A stretch of DNA of 15,590 nucleotides from Microcaldota archaeon (lineage in GTDB: Archaea; Micrarchaeota; Micrarchaeia; Micrarchaeales; Micrarchaeaceae), in assembly GCA_021819045.1 (NCBI GenBank), contig JAKASM010000001.1, forward strand, positions 1-15,590, given 5' to 3'. The notes under the pieces are model-generated. The model did no database searches. It saw only the letters and a program-made list of their open reading frames with translations, and was not told the DNA's origin. Position numbers and translations under genes: made by a program. Of the stretch, positions 5,621-12,349 are shown piece by piece (the stretch's first letter is position 1; every line of letters begins with the position of its first letter).

Positions 5621-6433
5621 CTAAATACGGATTAGACCGCCGGACTTCATCCTTCCTATTCCGAAGAACTCCTTGGTGTTATTGGTGAGTGCAGCAGCAG
5701 CATCTCTGAACTCCATACCTTTTGCCGCAGCAACAAACATAACCGACCTCTCAATATCTAATGGAGATTTTCCCACCACCGGCGCATCACTTTCAGCCAT
5801 AAGGTTCTTGAGGGGTGTAGCAGCCAGTATCCTACGCCTTTTGGATGATTCTATCGGGGGCACAGATATCATATAACCCCTCTTAACCGCAATCTCGGCA
5901 TCCTCAACGCTGCCTTCAAAATAGTGCAGATGAACTTTTTTTGCCCCTTCATCTTCAAGGATTTCAAGCACCTCGCTAATCGTTTCGCGAGAGTGGACAG
6001 ATATGGGGAGGTTCAGCTCTGACGCAAGAGAGATCAATGCCTGGAATACGCGCTTCTGCCTTTCAGCCATCTTCTTCCAGGCGCTCTCCTTATAATCCAA
6101 TCCAATTTCACCTATTCCGACTATTCTATTCCTGTTCTGGCGTATGAGCCCGATATTGAATTCTATTGTCCTGTCTACTTCCGCCTCTGGTATCGCTATA
6201 ATATGCTCTGGATCCATTCCCAACGCCGCAAATATGTTTTTGTTATCAGCAAGCTCCAATGCCTTAATGTTCGAGCTAGTGTCTACTCCATTGGTTATCA
6301 TGGTCAGCACACCGCACTCCACAGCCCTTTTTATAAGGCGGGTGTCTTGTATCAGCTCAAGGTGGCAATGTGCATCGGCAAGCTCAGTGAGGCTTTTAAC
6401 AATCTTTTCTTTCTGCTGCTCAACAACCTTCAT
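5621..6433 (-). CDS. tatD: TatD-family metal-dependent nuclease
   Basis: The 270-residue product is a TIM-barrel hydrolase of the TatD DNase family (DNA repair and degradation, 3'-5' nuclease in studied members). Metal ligands are visible in order: DAHCHL at 20-25 (HxH), GEIGLDY at 108-114 (Glu109), HSRE at 147, HLHYFEGS at 168-175 (His170) and ESDAP at 214-218 (Asp216). Residues 1-17 are a short extra helix before the barrel. The length is typical. The start is fixed by a textbook ribosome-binding site, GGAGGTGAT, three bases before the ATG (complement of 6437-6445). A TnpB element begins immediately upstream, so its native promoter has probably been displaced. The tRNA-Arg gene follows after 26 bp. 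Confidence 0.9.
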   Translation of the reverse strand: MKVVEQQKEKIVKSLTELADAHCHLELIQDTRLIKRAVECGVLTMITNGVDTSSNIKALELADNKNIFAALGMDPEHIIAIPEAEVDRTIEFNIGLIRQNRNRIVGIGEIGLDYKESAWKKMAERQKRVFQALISLASELNLPISVHSRETISEVLEILEDEGAKKVHLHYFEGSVEDAEIAVKRGYMISVPPIESSKRRRILAATPLKNLMAESDAPVVGKSPLDIERSVMFVAAAKGMEFRDAAAALTNNTKEFFGIGRMKSGGLIRI

Positions 6434-6436
6434 CTA

Positions 6437-6475
6437 ATCACCTCCAAGGAGACCCCTTCCGCAAGGAAGGGGAGG
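6437..6475 (-). promoter_or_regulatory. tatD ribosome-binding site and upstream hairpin
   Basis: On the minus strand the order is CCTCC (6471-6475), a perfect 8-bp hairpin CCCCTTCC/GGAAGGGG with a 4-nt loop (6453-6472), then GGAGGTGAT (6437-6445). CCTCC is complementary to the GGAGG of the ribosome-binding site, so the leader could fold to hide it. The hairpin is probably the left end of the inserted element. An effect on tatD translation is inference. Confidence 0.45.
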
Positions 6476-6489
6476 AATTGGAGCATAAG

Positions 6490-6497
6490 TATTAATA
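6490..6497. promoter_or_regulatory. Palindromic TATA-like box between tatD and tnpB
   Basis: TATTAATA (6490-6497, centre 6493.5) is 33.5 bp from the second tnpB ATG (6527) and about 60 bp from the tatD ATG on the other strand. The spacing matches that at srp54. It lies inside the mobile element, so tatD may now depend on an element-borne promoter. Confidence 0.45.
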
Positions 6498-6526
6498 TTT
6501 TGCAATTCTAATATATGTTGGTTAGT

Positions 6527-7723
6527 ATGGAACGCGCTATTCTTTTGCAGATTGCAGGTATAACTAAAGCCAAGGATGGCATTCTCAGAAAGTTTGTTGG
6601 TGATGCAACTGCTGAATTCAACAGGCTCTACGACGAAAGGAACTTCTGCAACAGGTTTATGGATTTCCATAGAAAAGTTTATGAACCGACTAAACAGAGG
6701 ACAGATGTTGGTGTGCAGGTTATTTGCGAATTGGAACGTGCAGTTTGGAGAAGCAAAGGAAAGGCCAGGGCAATAACCGTTAAGTTCAACGTTCCGAGAA
6801 ACTGCAAAACCTTTGAAACCAAAAGCATGTTCTTCGTTGAACTTGGAATTTACCCAAGAAACAGAATGGCTGTTCCTATCACCAAGAACCGCAACTTCCA
6901 GAGGTATTCTGACCTGCTTAAGAACGGCTGGACTTGCAAAACATATGGCCTTACGCCTGATTTGCAGATTGTTGCATACCTTTCTAAAGATGCGGTCAAG
7001 TTGCCTCAAAGAAGGAATGTTCTCGGCATAGACTTCAATGCAAAACGCATTGCTGTTTCCGTTCTTTCCACAGAGGGCAAGGTTCTCTACCAGACTTATT
7101 TTGGCGAACATATTTGGCTTAAACGAAAGAAGATTATGGAGAGGCGTTCTGCAATGCAAAGCGCCAACAACATTTCTGCCCTTAGAAATTTGAGGACTTG
7201 CGAAAGGAACTTTGTTGATACTAATATTGGGCAGGCGGTTCATGAAATAATAAACCTTGCAATTAAGTACGATGCCGACATTGCTATTGAGAAACTTAAG
7301 AGGTTCAAACCTAAAGGCAAGAAGTTCAACAAACAAGTCATGAGAATGCCTTTTAGAAAGTTTAGGGAAATTCTCGCCTCTCGTTGTTTTGACAATAGTA
7401 TTACGCTGAATGCGGTTGATCCGTGGTATACTTCCAAGTTCTGCTCGCACTGCGGTGCTGTTGCGAGTAATGGACACAGCAGTGGAAATTATGCCCTGTT
7501 CAGGTGCAAAGAATGCGGAGTTGTTGTCAACTCTGATAGGAATGCGAGCAAGAATGTCGCATTGAAATGCCTGTTGGAGCGGGGAATCCATACTAACCAT
7601 ATAATTCCCCAGATTTCCAACTGGGGAGGTCTTGTAAACGACCTCGTTATGTCTTATGAAGTTGGTTTGCCCAACGTTGCTGTGCAACATGCCAATCAAC
7701 TGATGGAAAGCCCCCTGCGTTAG
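6527..7723 (+). CDS. tnpB: TnpB RNA-guided nuclease (IS605 OrfB family)
   Basis: TnpB proteins are RNA-guided DNA endonucleases, ancestors of Cas12, that cut the empty donor site and help the element persist. Counting from an upstream ATG at 6515 (402 residues), the RuvC residues are D173 in LGIDFNAKRIA, E259 in DIAIEKLKRF and D341 in VVNSDRNASKNVA. The zinc ribbon is CSHCG (310-314) and CKECG (331-335). All are intact, so the protein should be active. I prefer the ATG at 6527 (398 residues) because it is 33.5 bp from the TATA centre. The N-terminus lacks the common KxRLYPxxxQ opening, so this is a divergent subgroup. The TAG stop sits in the loop of the right-end hairpin. Its codon use (ATT, GTT) differs from neighbouring genes. 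Confidence 0.9.
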   Translation: MERAILLQIAGITKAKDGILRKFVGDATAEFNRLYDERNFCNRFMDFHRKVYEPTKQRTDVGVQVICELERAVWRSKGKARAITVKFNVPRNCKTFETKSMFFVELGIYPRNRMAVPITKNRNFQRYSDLLKNGWTCKTYGLTPDLQIVAYLSKDAVKLPQRRNVLGIDFNAKRIAVSVLSTEGKVLYQTYFGEHIWLKRKKIMERRSAMQSANNISALRNLRTCERNFVDTNIGQAVHEIINLAIKYDADIAIEKLKRFKPKGKKFNKQVMRMPFRKFREILASRCFDNSITLNAVDPWYTSKFCSHCGAVASNGHSSGNYALFRCKECGVVVNSDRNASKNVALKCLLERGIHTNHIIPQISNWGGLVNDLVMSYEVGLPNVAVQHANQLMESPLR

Positions 7724-7735
7724 CTGGGGGTAGTT
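7600..7735 (+). ncRNA. Candidate omega-RNA (reRNA) at the tnpB 3' end
   Basis: Five hairpins follow one another: CCCCAG/CTGGGG (7607-7612 with 7621-7626), GAGGTC/GACCTC (7626-7631 with 7640-7645; the two share base 7626), GTTGG/CCAAC (7661-7665 with 7671-7675), GTTGC/GCAAC (7676-7680 with 7684-7688), and the right-end stem CCCCC/GGGGG (7711-7715 with 7726-7730) topped by GC/GC and a GTTA loop. This density inside coding sequence is expected if the same DNA specifies the guide-RNA scaffold. The guide itself would start after about 7735. The 5' limit is approximate. Confidence 0.65.
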
Positions 7736-7765
7736 TACTACGATAAAACCACACCCTTCGCATAG

Positions 7766-7774
7766 TTATAAATA
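7766..7774 (+). promoter_or_regulatory. TATA box before the DUF929-like gene
   Basis: TTATAAATA (7766-7774) is a good archaeal TATA box. With transcription starting about 27 bp further on, near 7797, the first in-frame ATG (7788) of the next gene would be upstream of the message start. This favours a later start for that gene, or use of a weaker upstream box. Confidence 0.5.
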
Positions 7775-7787
7775 ATTCAGGGTTTAA

Positions 7788-8975
7788 ATGCTTATCGAAA
7801 AGTGCATTTTCTTGCCAAGTCATAAACGATCAAAAGATGGTATTCGGGCAACTAGAAAGCGGCATCCATCAATAATGAATATGGTGCTTGGAATAATAGT
7901 CGCAGCTTTAGTGCTATTATCAATAACACAGTACTATACGATAAACAACCAAGCAAGCGTTATAAACTCATTGAAAAACCAGATAAGAGGCCTTAACTCC
8001 ACAATTATAGGCTTGCGCGCAAACTCCACGAACACCCCAACCACAGAGACAAAGCTAACTTTATACAACATTTCCAACCAACAGCTTCCTCAACCCCCGC
8101 TAAGCCTCCAAGCATATCCAGTAATAACCCAGCAACAGCCCTTTGGCAAAAGGCTTACTAACATAAATGCACCATTGAATGCAACCGAGCTGTCTGTGAT
8201 AAATAATGCCCCGGATTCATATTTTGAGACTGCAGGCGAGATGCTTCTGAACGGATCTCTTGATAACTATGTGGGAGTAGGCACAGGACTGCAGAACGTA
8301 ACCCCTTTCATAATAAACGGCAAGCCTTCTGTAATATACCTTGGCAGCATAACCTGCATATTTTGCGGGGAAAACAGATGGGCGATGGCACTGGCACTGG
8401 GCCGCTTCGGAAAGTTCAACCACCTATTCAAAGGATACAGCAGCTTTGGAGACGGTGATCTTCCAACTCTCTACTGGAGGCCGATGACCTACAGCAACGC
8501 AAGCGGAGCTATCGATATAGGGAACTTCTACAATAGCAGCATTATAAATTTCATAACATTAGAGGATACTGAGCCCATAACTAACGGTTTTGTTCTTCAA
8601 TCTCTCGGCCAGATGCAGAGTGAGCTGCAGCAGATTAATAATACCCCATACATCGATGCATTTGAGCATATACTGCAAATAAATACATTCTCCGGCACTC
8701 CGTATACAATATGGGGCAGGTATGTAGTTGGCGGCGCAGATGCTGTAGACTTCGGCAACACCACGCCCTCATCTACACCATTCCCGCTGACCAACATGAC
8801 GCATGCTCAAGTGCTTACTCAACTGGCGAATCCAAACGACCAGTTTGCATGGACAGAGTACGCCGGCGCGGATGTGTACATAGCGACTCTATGTGCAAGC
8901 CTTAACAACTCAGCACAGATATGCTCCCTGCCTGCAATAAAAGGCATACAAGCAAAAATCGGTGCTGCTCCATGA
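7788..8975 (+). CDS. DUF929-like membrane-anchored thioredoxin-fold protein
   Basis: Up to 395 residues: a basic N-terminus, one transmembrane helix (about 32-50), a short coiled coil (about 54-78), a Thr/Pro-rich linker, then an extracytoplasmic domain. Residues 179-210 read KPSVIYLGSITCIFCGENRW followed by AMALALGRFGKF, the signature of DUF929 proteins of acidophilic archaea, with a C190-x2-C193 pair placed as in thioredoxins. Two more Cys (369, 379) lie near the C-terminus. About ten N-x-S/T sequons fit an exported glycoprotein. A disulfide oxidoreductase or isomerase role outside the membrane is inferred. The stop overlaps the next ATG (ATGA), so the two are translationally coupled. The start is uncertain: ATG 7788, TTG 7812 and ATG 7875 are all in frame, and the TATA box favours one of the later two. 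Confidence 0.8.
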   Translation: MLIEKCIFLPSHKRSKDGIRATRKRHPSIMNMVLGIIVAALVLLSITQYYTINNQASVINSLKNQIRGLNSTIIGLRANSTNTPTTETKLTLYNISNQQLPQPPLSLQAYPVITQQQPFGKRLTNINAPLNATELSVINNAPDSYFETAGEMLLNGSLDNYVGVGTGLQNVTPFIINGKPSVIYLGSITCIFCGENRWAMALALGRFGKFNHLFKGYSSFGDGDLPTLYWRPMTYSNASGAIDIGNFYNSSIINFITLEDTEPITNGFVLQSLGQMQSELQQINNTPYIDAFEHILQINTFSGTPYTIWGRYVVGGADAVDFGNTTPSSTPFPLTNMTHAQVLTQLANPNDQFAWTEYAGADVYIATLCASLNNSAQICSLPAIKGIQAKIGAAP

Positions 8976-9460
8976 AGAGAATAATCAAAAACCTGCCAAA
9001 AGCATTCAAAAAAGTATACAGCCCCAGATACATCGTTTTCAATGTGATAGTTGCAATTGCATACTACCTGATCATAACATACCTCATAAAGGTCCAGAAT
9101 TACGGAATAATTCTTATCCTGGTGCCCAAATACCTGCTTTATCTTGTTATACTATCTGCTTCGATAATGCTCACAATGGGAGTCTATACAACAATAAAGT
9201 CTTTTCATAAAAAAGGCAACGCTACAATAACTTCATTCGGCACAGCGATAAGTCTATTCACTGGGCTGATTCTAGGATGCGGATGCGGAGCGCCGGCAGT
9301 CTTTGCAATAACAGCAATAGGTGTAAGCCTAGTAGAGGCATCCACCATAGCTTCGTACATAGTTAACTATTCCATTCCTATATTGATTGGAATAATAATA
9401 TTGAACATACTGCTTATTTTGTACTATGCCGGAAAGGTAAGCGGAAAGAAATTTAGATAA
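8972..9460 (+). CDS. Four-helix membrane protein with CGC motif, partner of DUF929-like protein
   Basis: The 162-residue protein begins at the ATG of the ATGA overlap with the upstream gene. Hydrophobic segments lie at about 21-40, 45-74, 88-122 and 127-152. The third contains GLILGCGCGAPAVFA, with C103 and C105 in the membrane or at its surface. I do not recognise a named family. A pair of Cys within a helix next to Gly and Pro recalls electron-carrying membrane proteins such as DsbD/CcdA, and the coupling to a CxxC thioredoxin-fold protein suggests it passes reducing or oxidising equivalents to that partner. This is inference from context. It may be a permease or a chaperone instead. The C-terminus is short and basic. 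Confidence 0.7.
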   Translation: MKRIIKNLPKAFKKVYSPRYIVFNVIVAIAYYLIITYLIKVQNYGIILILVPKYLLYLVILSASIMLTMGVYTTIKSFHKKGNATITSFGTAISLFTGLILGCGCGAPAVFAITAIGVSLVEASTIASYIVNYSIPILIGIIILNILLILYYAGKVSGKKFR

Positions 9461-9463
9461 CGT

Positions 9464-9471
9464 TTTATAAG
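9464..9471 (+). promoter_or_regulatory. TATA box of the V4R-secY operon
   Basis: TTTATAAG is centred 35.5 bp before the GTG start at 9503, matching the spacing seen at srp54 and tnpB. It begins four bases after the stop of the preceding gene. A second A/T run, CTATATAAT (9472-9480), lies closer to the GTG. Confidence 0.5.
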
Positions 9472-9502
9472 CTATATAATTCAATAGCTATTAGGTCATT
9501 GC

Positions 9503-10543
9503 GTGGCAAAACGTAAAAGAAAAGGCACAAAGAAGCCGGCCAAAGCCAGAAGCAAGCGGGTCGAGGAAGTCAAGTCCAGATACGAGATTGTAAAAGATAT
9601 AATTGTGCACACAAGAAACGAATATTTAATACACCGAATTTTAGACTATGCAGATCTTCACATTATTCCTCAGTCTGTCTCACTGTTCTCCAGTTTGCTA
9701 TCCAACCTCACCCCAGCAACAAGCAATTTTACAAAAAAAGAAGGGGTAAGGGTGGGGAGGGCGCTTTACGATATCAAGAGAAGGCAGAAGCACTATCTCT
9801 TGCATGAAGAGTCAGTGGCAGACCTAATACAGTTCTTTGAGCGCACAGGCCACAATAGGCTTACATACAGCATTTTTCCAGATAAATTTACTCTAAACAT
9901 CTTCGACATGCATAAAGAGTACATAGGGATGAAGGTACACCAGTTTGAGGCAGGAGTAATCTCAGGGTTTCTCTCAGCGTCCAAAGGTTCGCATGTGGAG
10001 GTCGAGGAGCAGAGCTGCTCTTCCGATGGGAATGGAAACTGCACGTTCACTACAGTCTACAATAAAGCAGAAGATCAAACGAAAAACGCAAAAAGGGCAA
10101 TAAGGCTCTTTGCAGACCATATAATAAAAGAGGCCACGAAGGAAGAGAGTGTATACAAGATAAAAGAAGCCCCCGCCTACTATGCCCTTTCCTCATCAAC
10201 GATTGCATCAAGAAGATATCAAAAGGAAATGAAGCACATAGCTGCGTTCATAGGAAGCGAAATTGCATCAGGTATATTTCCTGAACCTAAAAAGACAGGG
10301 AGTGACTACTTGCGCAGATTGCAGAGGGCTATAGAGCTTACAAGTCCTGGAAAGCCAAGTGTTAAAAGCCTTAAGCCAATTAAAATAGATGTCCGCTTTG
10401 ATGCACTGCATTCAAATAGCGAGCTTATAGAAATAACCGGGGCCCTTCTGAACGGTATGCTGAAATATTATACAACACCGGGAACAAAGCTTACGAAAGT
10501 GCATACAAATAAGGGATATACAATAAGAATTCAAGGCAAATGA
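9503..10543 (+). CDS. V4R-domain protein upstream of secY
   Basis: The 346-residue soluble protein has a strongly basic N-terminal tail (residues 1-20, Lys/Arg-rich). Residues about 75-190 match the V4R (4-vinyl reductase) fold: FEAGVISGFLSASKGSHVEV, then SC (C172), DGNGNC (C180) and TFTT. V4R domains bind small hydrophobic ligands and are related to the Bet3/TRAPP subunits. The C-terminal half, ending GALLNGMLKYYTTPGTKLTK, echoes the same pattern without the Cys pair, so it may be a second, degenerate copy. The start is a GTG at 9503 with a weak AGGT 9 bases before; no ATG occurs nearby in frame. It ends 22 bp before secY, implying cotranscription. A function in membrane traffic or lipid sensing cannot be told from sequence. 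Confidence 0.75.
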   Translation: MAKRKRKGTKKPAKARSKRVEEVKSRYEIVKDIIVHTRNEYLIHRILDYADLHIIPQSVSLFSSLLSNLTPATSNFTKKEGVRVGRALYDIKRRQKHYLLHEESVADLIQFFERTGHNRLTYSIFPDKFTLNIFDMHKEYIGMKVHQFEAGVISGFLSASKGSHVEVEEQSCSSDGNGNCTFTTVYNKAEDQTKNAKRAIRLFADHIIKEATKEESVYKIKEAPAYYALSSSTIASRRYQKEMKHIAAFIGSEIASGIFPEPKKTGSDYLRRLQRAIELTSPGKPSVKSLKPIKIDVRFDALHSNSELIEITGALLNGMLKYYTTPGTKLTKVHTNKGYTIRIQGK

Positions 10544-10565
10544 AAGGCAAGGCGAAGTGTAGGAT

Positions 10566-12035
10566 ATGGCGCTAGAATTCATGGACAAGATATCCAGATT
10601 CATACCAGTGATAAGGGGACCAAAGACACCCCTATCTCTTAGGGAAAAAATGTACTGGACTGCAGGCATACTTGCGATATATTTTGTGCTGTACAATACC
10701 TACGCGATAGGCGTAAATCAGCAGGCGGTAACTCAGCCGCTGCTGCAGCTAGTCAGCATAATATTTGCAGCTAGAATAGGCAGCGTTATAACCGTCGGTA
10801 TAGGACCGATAGTCCTTTCAAGCATAGTCCTCCAGCTCATAGTTGGATCGGGGATAATAAACATAGAGATGGGAGACACAGCGCAGAGGGCGAGGTTCCA
10901 GACCCTGCAGAAAGTGGCCGCAATGGTCATAGCCGTAGTAGAATCGATAATATTCGTATATACCGGATATGTGCCTGCAGCCTCCGCATCCGCGGTCGGG
11001 ATAGTCATACTGCAGCTTGCGCTTGGAGCAATAACCATAATCTACCTTGACGAGATGATGACAAAGTACGGCATAACCTCTGGCATAAACATATTCATAG
11101 CAGCAGGGGTTTCATTCGCGATAGTTGCTGGAACATTCGGCATCCTTGTACCTGAGGCTGCAGCAGCCATACAAGCCGGCGGAGCGGCCGCTCTTCCAAA
11201 TGCCCTGCTCGCATTCGGCCCTTTGATATCAGCAATACTCGTCTTCCTGATAAGCATATACGTGTATGAGATGAAGGTTGAGCTTCCACTCTCTTTCGAG
11301 CAACTAAGAGGGATAGGCGGAAGGCTGCCAATACCATTTTTGTATGTAAGCGTGCTCCCAGTCATACTCGCGTCCTCGCTAGAGCTAAGCATGACCGTCT
11401 GGCTCAGGTTCCTTGCCGGAGTGAAGGGAAGCCTTGCTGGCCTCGCCAAATTCATAGCCCTATACCAGCCTGTCGGGACAACCACTGGCGGAACTACCCT
11501 CCAGCTAAACGGCGGAATAGCATATCTAATATCACCAACATTCCCCCTACCATATTCTGCAAATTATGGAGGCATAGGAGGCTACGGCACATATTTCACA
11601 TATCTCGCTACACACACAACCCAACTGTTCCTTCCGTGGGGTGGCTTTGTGTATGTGCCAGAATGGGTGCACGTTATAGTATATACAATCGTTCTGGTGG
11701 CATTGTGCATAGTCTTCGGCAAATTTTGGGTTGAGATGACAGGGCAGAATCCCAAAGCCCTTGCCGAGCAGCTTGGGGACATGGGATGGCAGATACCGGG
11801 CTTCAGGAGAGACCCAAGAATAGTAGAGAATGTGCTCAACAAATATATTCCAACTATAACCGTATTAGGAAGCATATTCGTAGGTTTGCTGGCAGCATTG
11901 GCTACAATAGCAGGTGCAATAGGCACAGGAATGGGCGTGCTTCTGACAGTTGGTATAATATACATGCTATTCCAGCAGCTTGAGCAGGAAAGGCTGTACG
12001 AGACATACCCTATACTCGAGAAGATAGCGAAGTAA
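10566..12035 (+). CDS. secY: Preprotein translocase subunit SecY (Sec61 alpha)
   Basis: The 489-residue protein forms the membrane channel for secretion and membrane insertion. Ten hydrophobic helices can be followed. The plug and helix-2 region GPIVLSSIVLQLIVGSGIIN and RARFQTLQKVAA are typical archaeal/eukaryotic SecY. PLSFEQLRGIGGRLPIPFLY matches the cytosolic loop between helices 6 and 7 that meets ribosomes, and the loop near QNPKALAEQLGDMGWQIPGF corresponds to the 8-9 loop. The C-terminus is short. It follows the V4R gene by 22 bp rather than the ribosomal protein uL15 seen upstream of secY in many archaea. The ATG at 10566 has only a weak AGG ahead of it, as expected inside an operon. 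Confidence 0.97.
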   Translation: MALEFMDKISRFIPVIRGPKTPLSLREKMYWTAGILAIYFVLYNTYAIGVNQQAVTQPLLQLVSIIFAARIGSVITVGIGPIVLSSIVLQLIVGSGIINIEMGDTAQRARFQTLQKVAAMVIAVVESIIFVYTGYVPAASASAVGIVILQLALGAITIIYLDEMMTKYGITSGINIFIAAGVSFAIVAGTFGILVPEAAAAIQAGGAAALPNALLAFGPLISAILVFLISIYVYEMKVELPLSFEQLRGIGGRLPIPFLYVSVLPVILASSLELSMTVWLRFLAGVKGSLAGLAKFIALYQPVGTTTGGTTLQLNGGIAYLISPTFPLPYSANYGGIGGYGTYFTYLATHTTQLFLPWGGFVYVPEWVHVIVYTIVLVALCIVFGKFWVEMTGQNPKALAEQLGDMGWQIPGFRRDPRIVENVLNKYIPTITVLGSIFVGLLAALATIAGAIGTGMGVLLTVGIIYMLFQQLEQERLYETYPILEKIAK

Positions 12036-12156
12036 ACCTATGAATAGGGCAGCAACGAAAAGGAAGAGGGCATAGGCTAGCAAGGGCAAGGGTCGCCTTA
12101 GATCATGGAACATAGCTGATTCGTAAGGCTACAAATATGTTCAGCAATTCAAGCGG
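12036..12156. other. Gap between secY and the eL41-like gene
   Basis: Apart from a 5-bp inverted repeat CCTAT/ATAGG right after the secY stop and an 11-codon ORF starting at 12041, I see nothing. No plus-strand T tract is present until T6 near 12238-12243, inside the antisense of the next gene, so secY transcripts may read into it. Confidence 0.3.
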
Positions 12157-12231
12157 TCAGAGCTCTCCTACTCTCCTCTTCTGTGCTCTTTTCAATCTCT
12201 TCCTGCGCTTCTTCTTCCATTTCCAGCGCAT
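12157..12231 (-). CDS. rpl41e: Ribosomal protein eL41-like microprotein
   Basis: The 24-codon leftward frame encodes MRWKWKKKRRKRLKRAQKRR followed by VGEL. This matches the eL41 pattern (M-R-x-K-W-R/K-K-K-R-x-R-R-L-K-R), a single-helix peptide at the ribosomal subunit interface. It is normally about 25 residues, so the length fits. AGGA lies 4-7 bases before the ATG at 12231. The frame stays open upstream; a TTG at 12270 or an ATG at 12291 would give 37- or 44-residue forms with another basic stretch (PRKWKKKGR). The family length favours the short form. The TATA box at 12306-12313 points to a message that starts near 12283. The C-terminal VGEL departs from the usual basic ending. Confidence 0.65.
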   Translation of the reverse strand: MRWKWKKKRRKRLKRAQKRRVGEL

Positions 12232-12305
12232 TCTTCCTTTTTTCTTCCATTTTCTAGGAATGCTTCCCAAATCAGCACCAACATTGAACATATTCAAAAT
12301 GTAAG

Positions 12306-12313
12306 TTATATAA
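12306..12313. promoter_or_regulatory. Palindromic TATA box shared by eL41-like and surface-protein genes
   Basis: TTATATAA (centre 12309.5) is a perfect palindrome in a divergent region. It is 40.5 bp from the GTG of the rightward gene (12350), 39.5 bp from the leftward TTG (12270) and 78.5 bp from the leftward ATG (12231). Confidence 0.5.
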
Positions 12314-12349
12314 ACAGATTCAAATAAATAACTATGCCTAAAAAGAGCT

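Larger units (their letters stand above)
6446..7735 (+). mobile_element. IS605/IS1341-type TnpB-only element
   Basis: The element carries tnpB with no TnpA (Y1 HUH transposase) gene beside it. The left side has a GC-rich hairpin (6453-6472, GCAA loop on the plus strand). The right end is the GAAAGCCCCC...GGGGGTAGTTTAC signature typical of archaeal IS605-group elements, ending near 7735. Exact ends cannot be fixed by eye and IS605-family elements leave no target duplication. Ile codons inside are mostly ATT while neighbours use ATA, a sign of transfer. Mobility would need a TnpA in trans. Confidence 0.75.

Noticed and set aside
6434..7699. 421-codon minus-strand open frame covering tnpB
   Set aside because: It mirrors the tnpB frame on the opposite strand, has no family-like motifs, and its last codons are just the left-end hairpin. 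The plus-strand product has every TnpB landmark.
12041..12076. 11-codon ORF after secY (MNRAATKRKRA)
   Set aside because: Too short, no ribosome-binding site or promoter of its own, and no match to a known micro-ribosomal protein.
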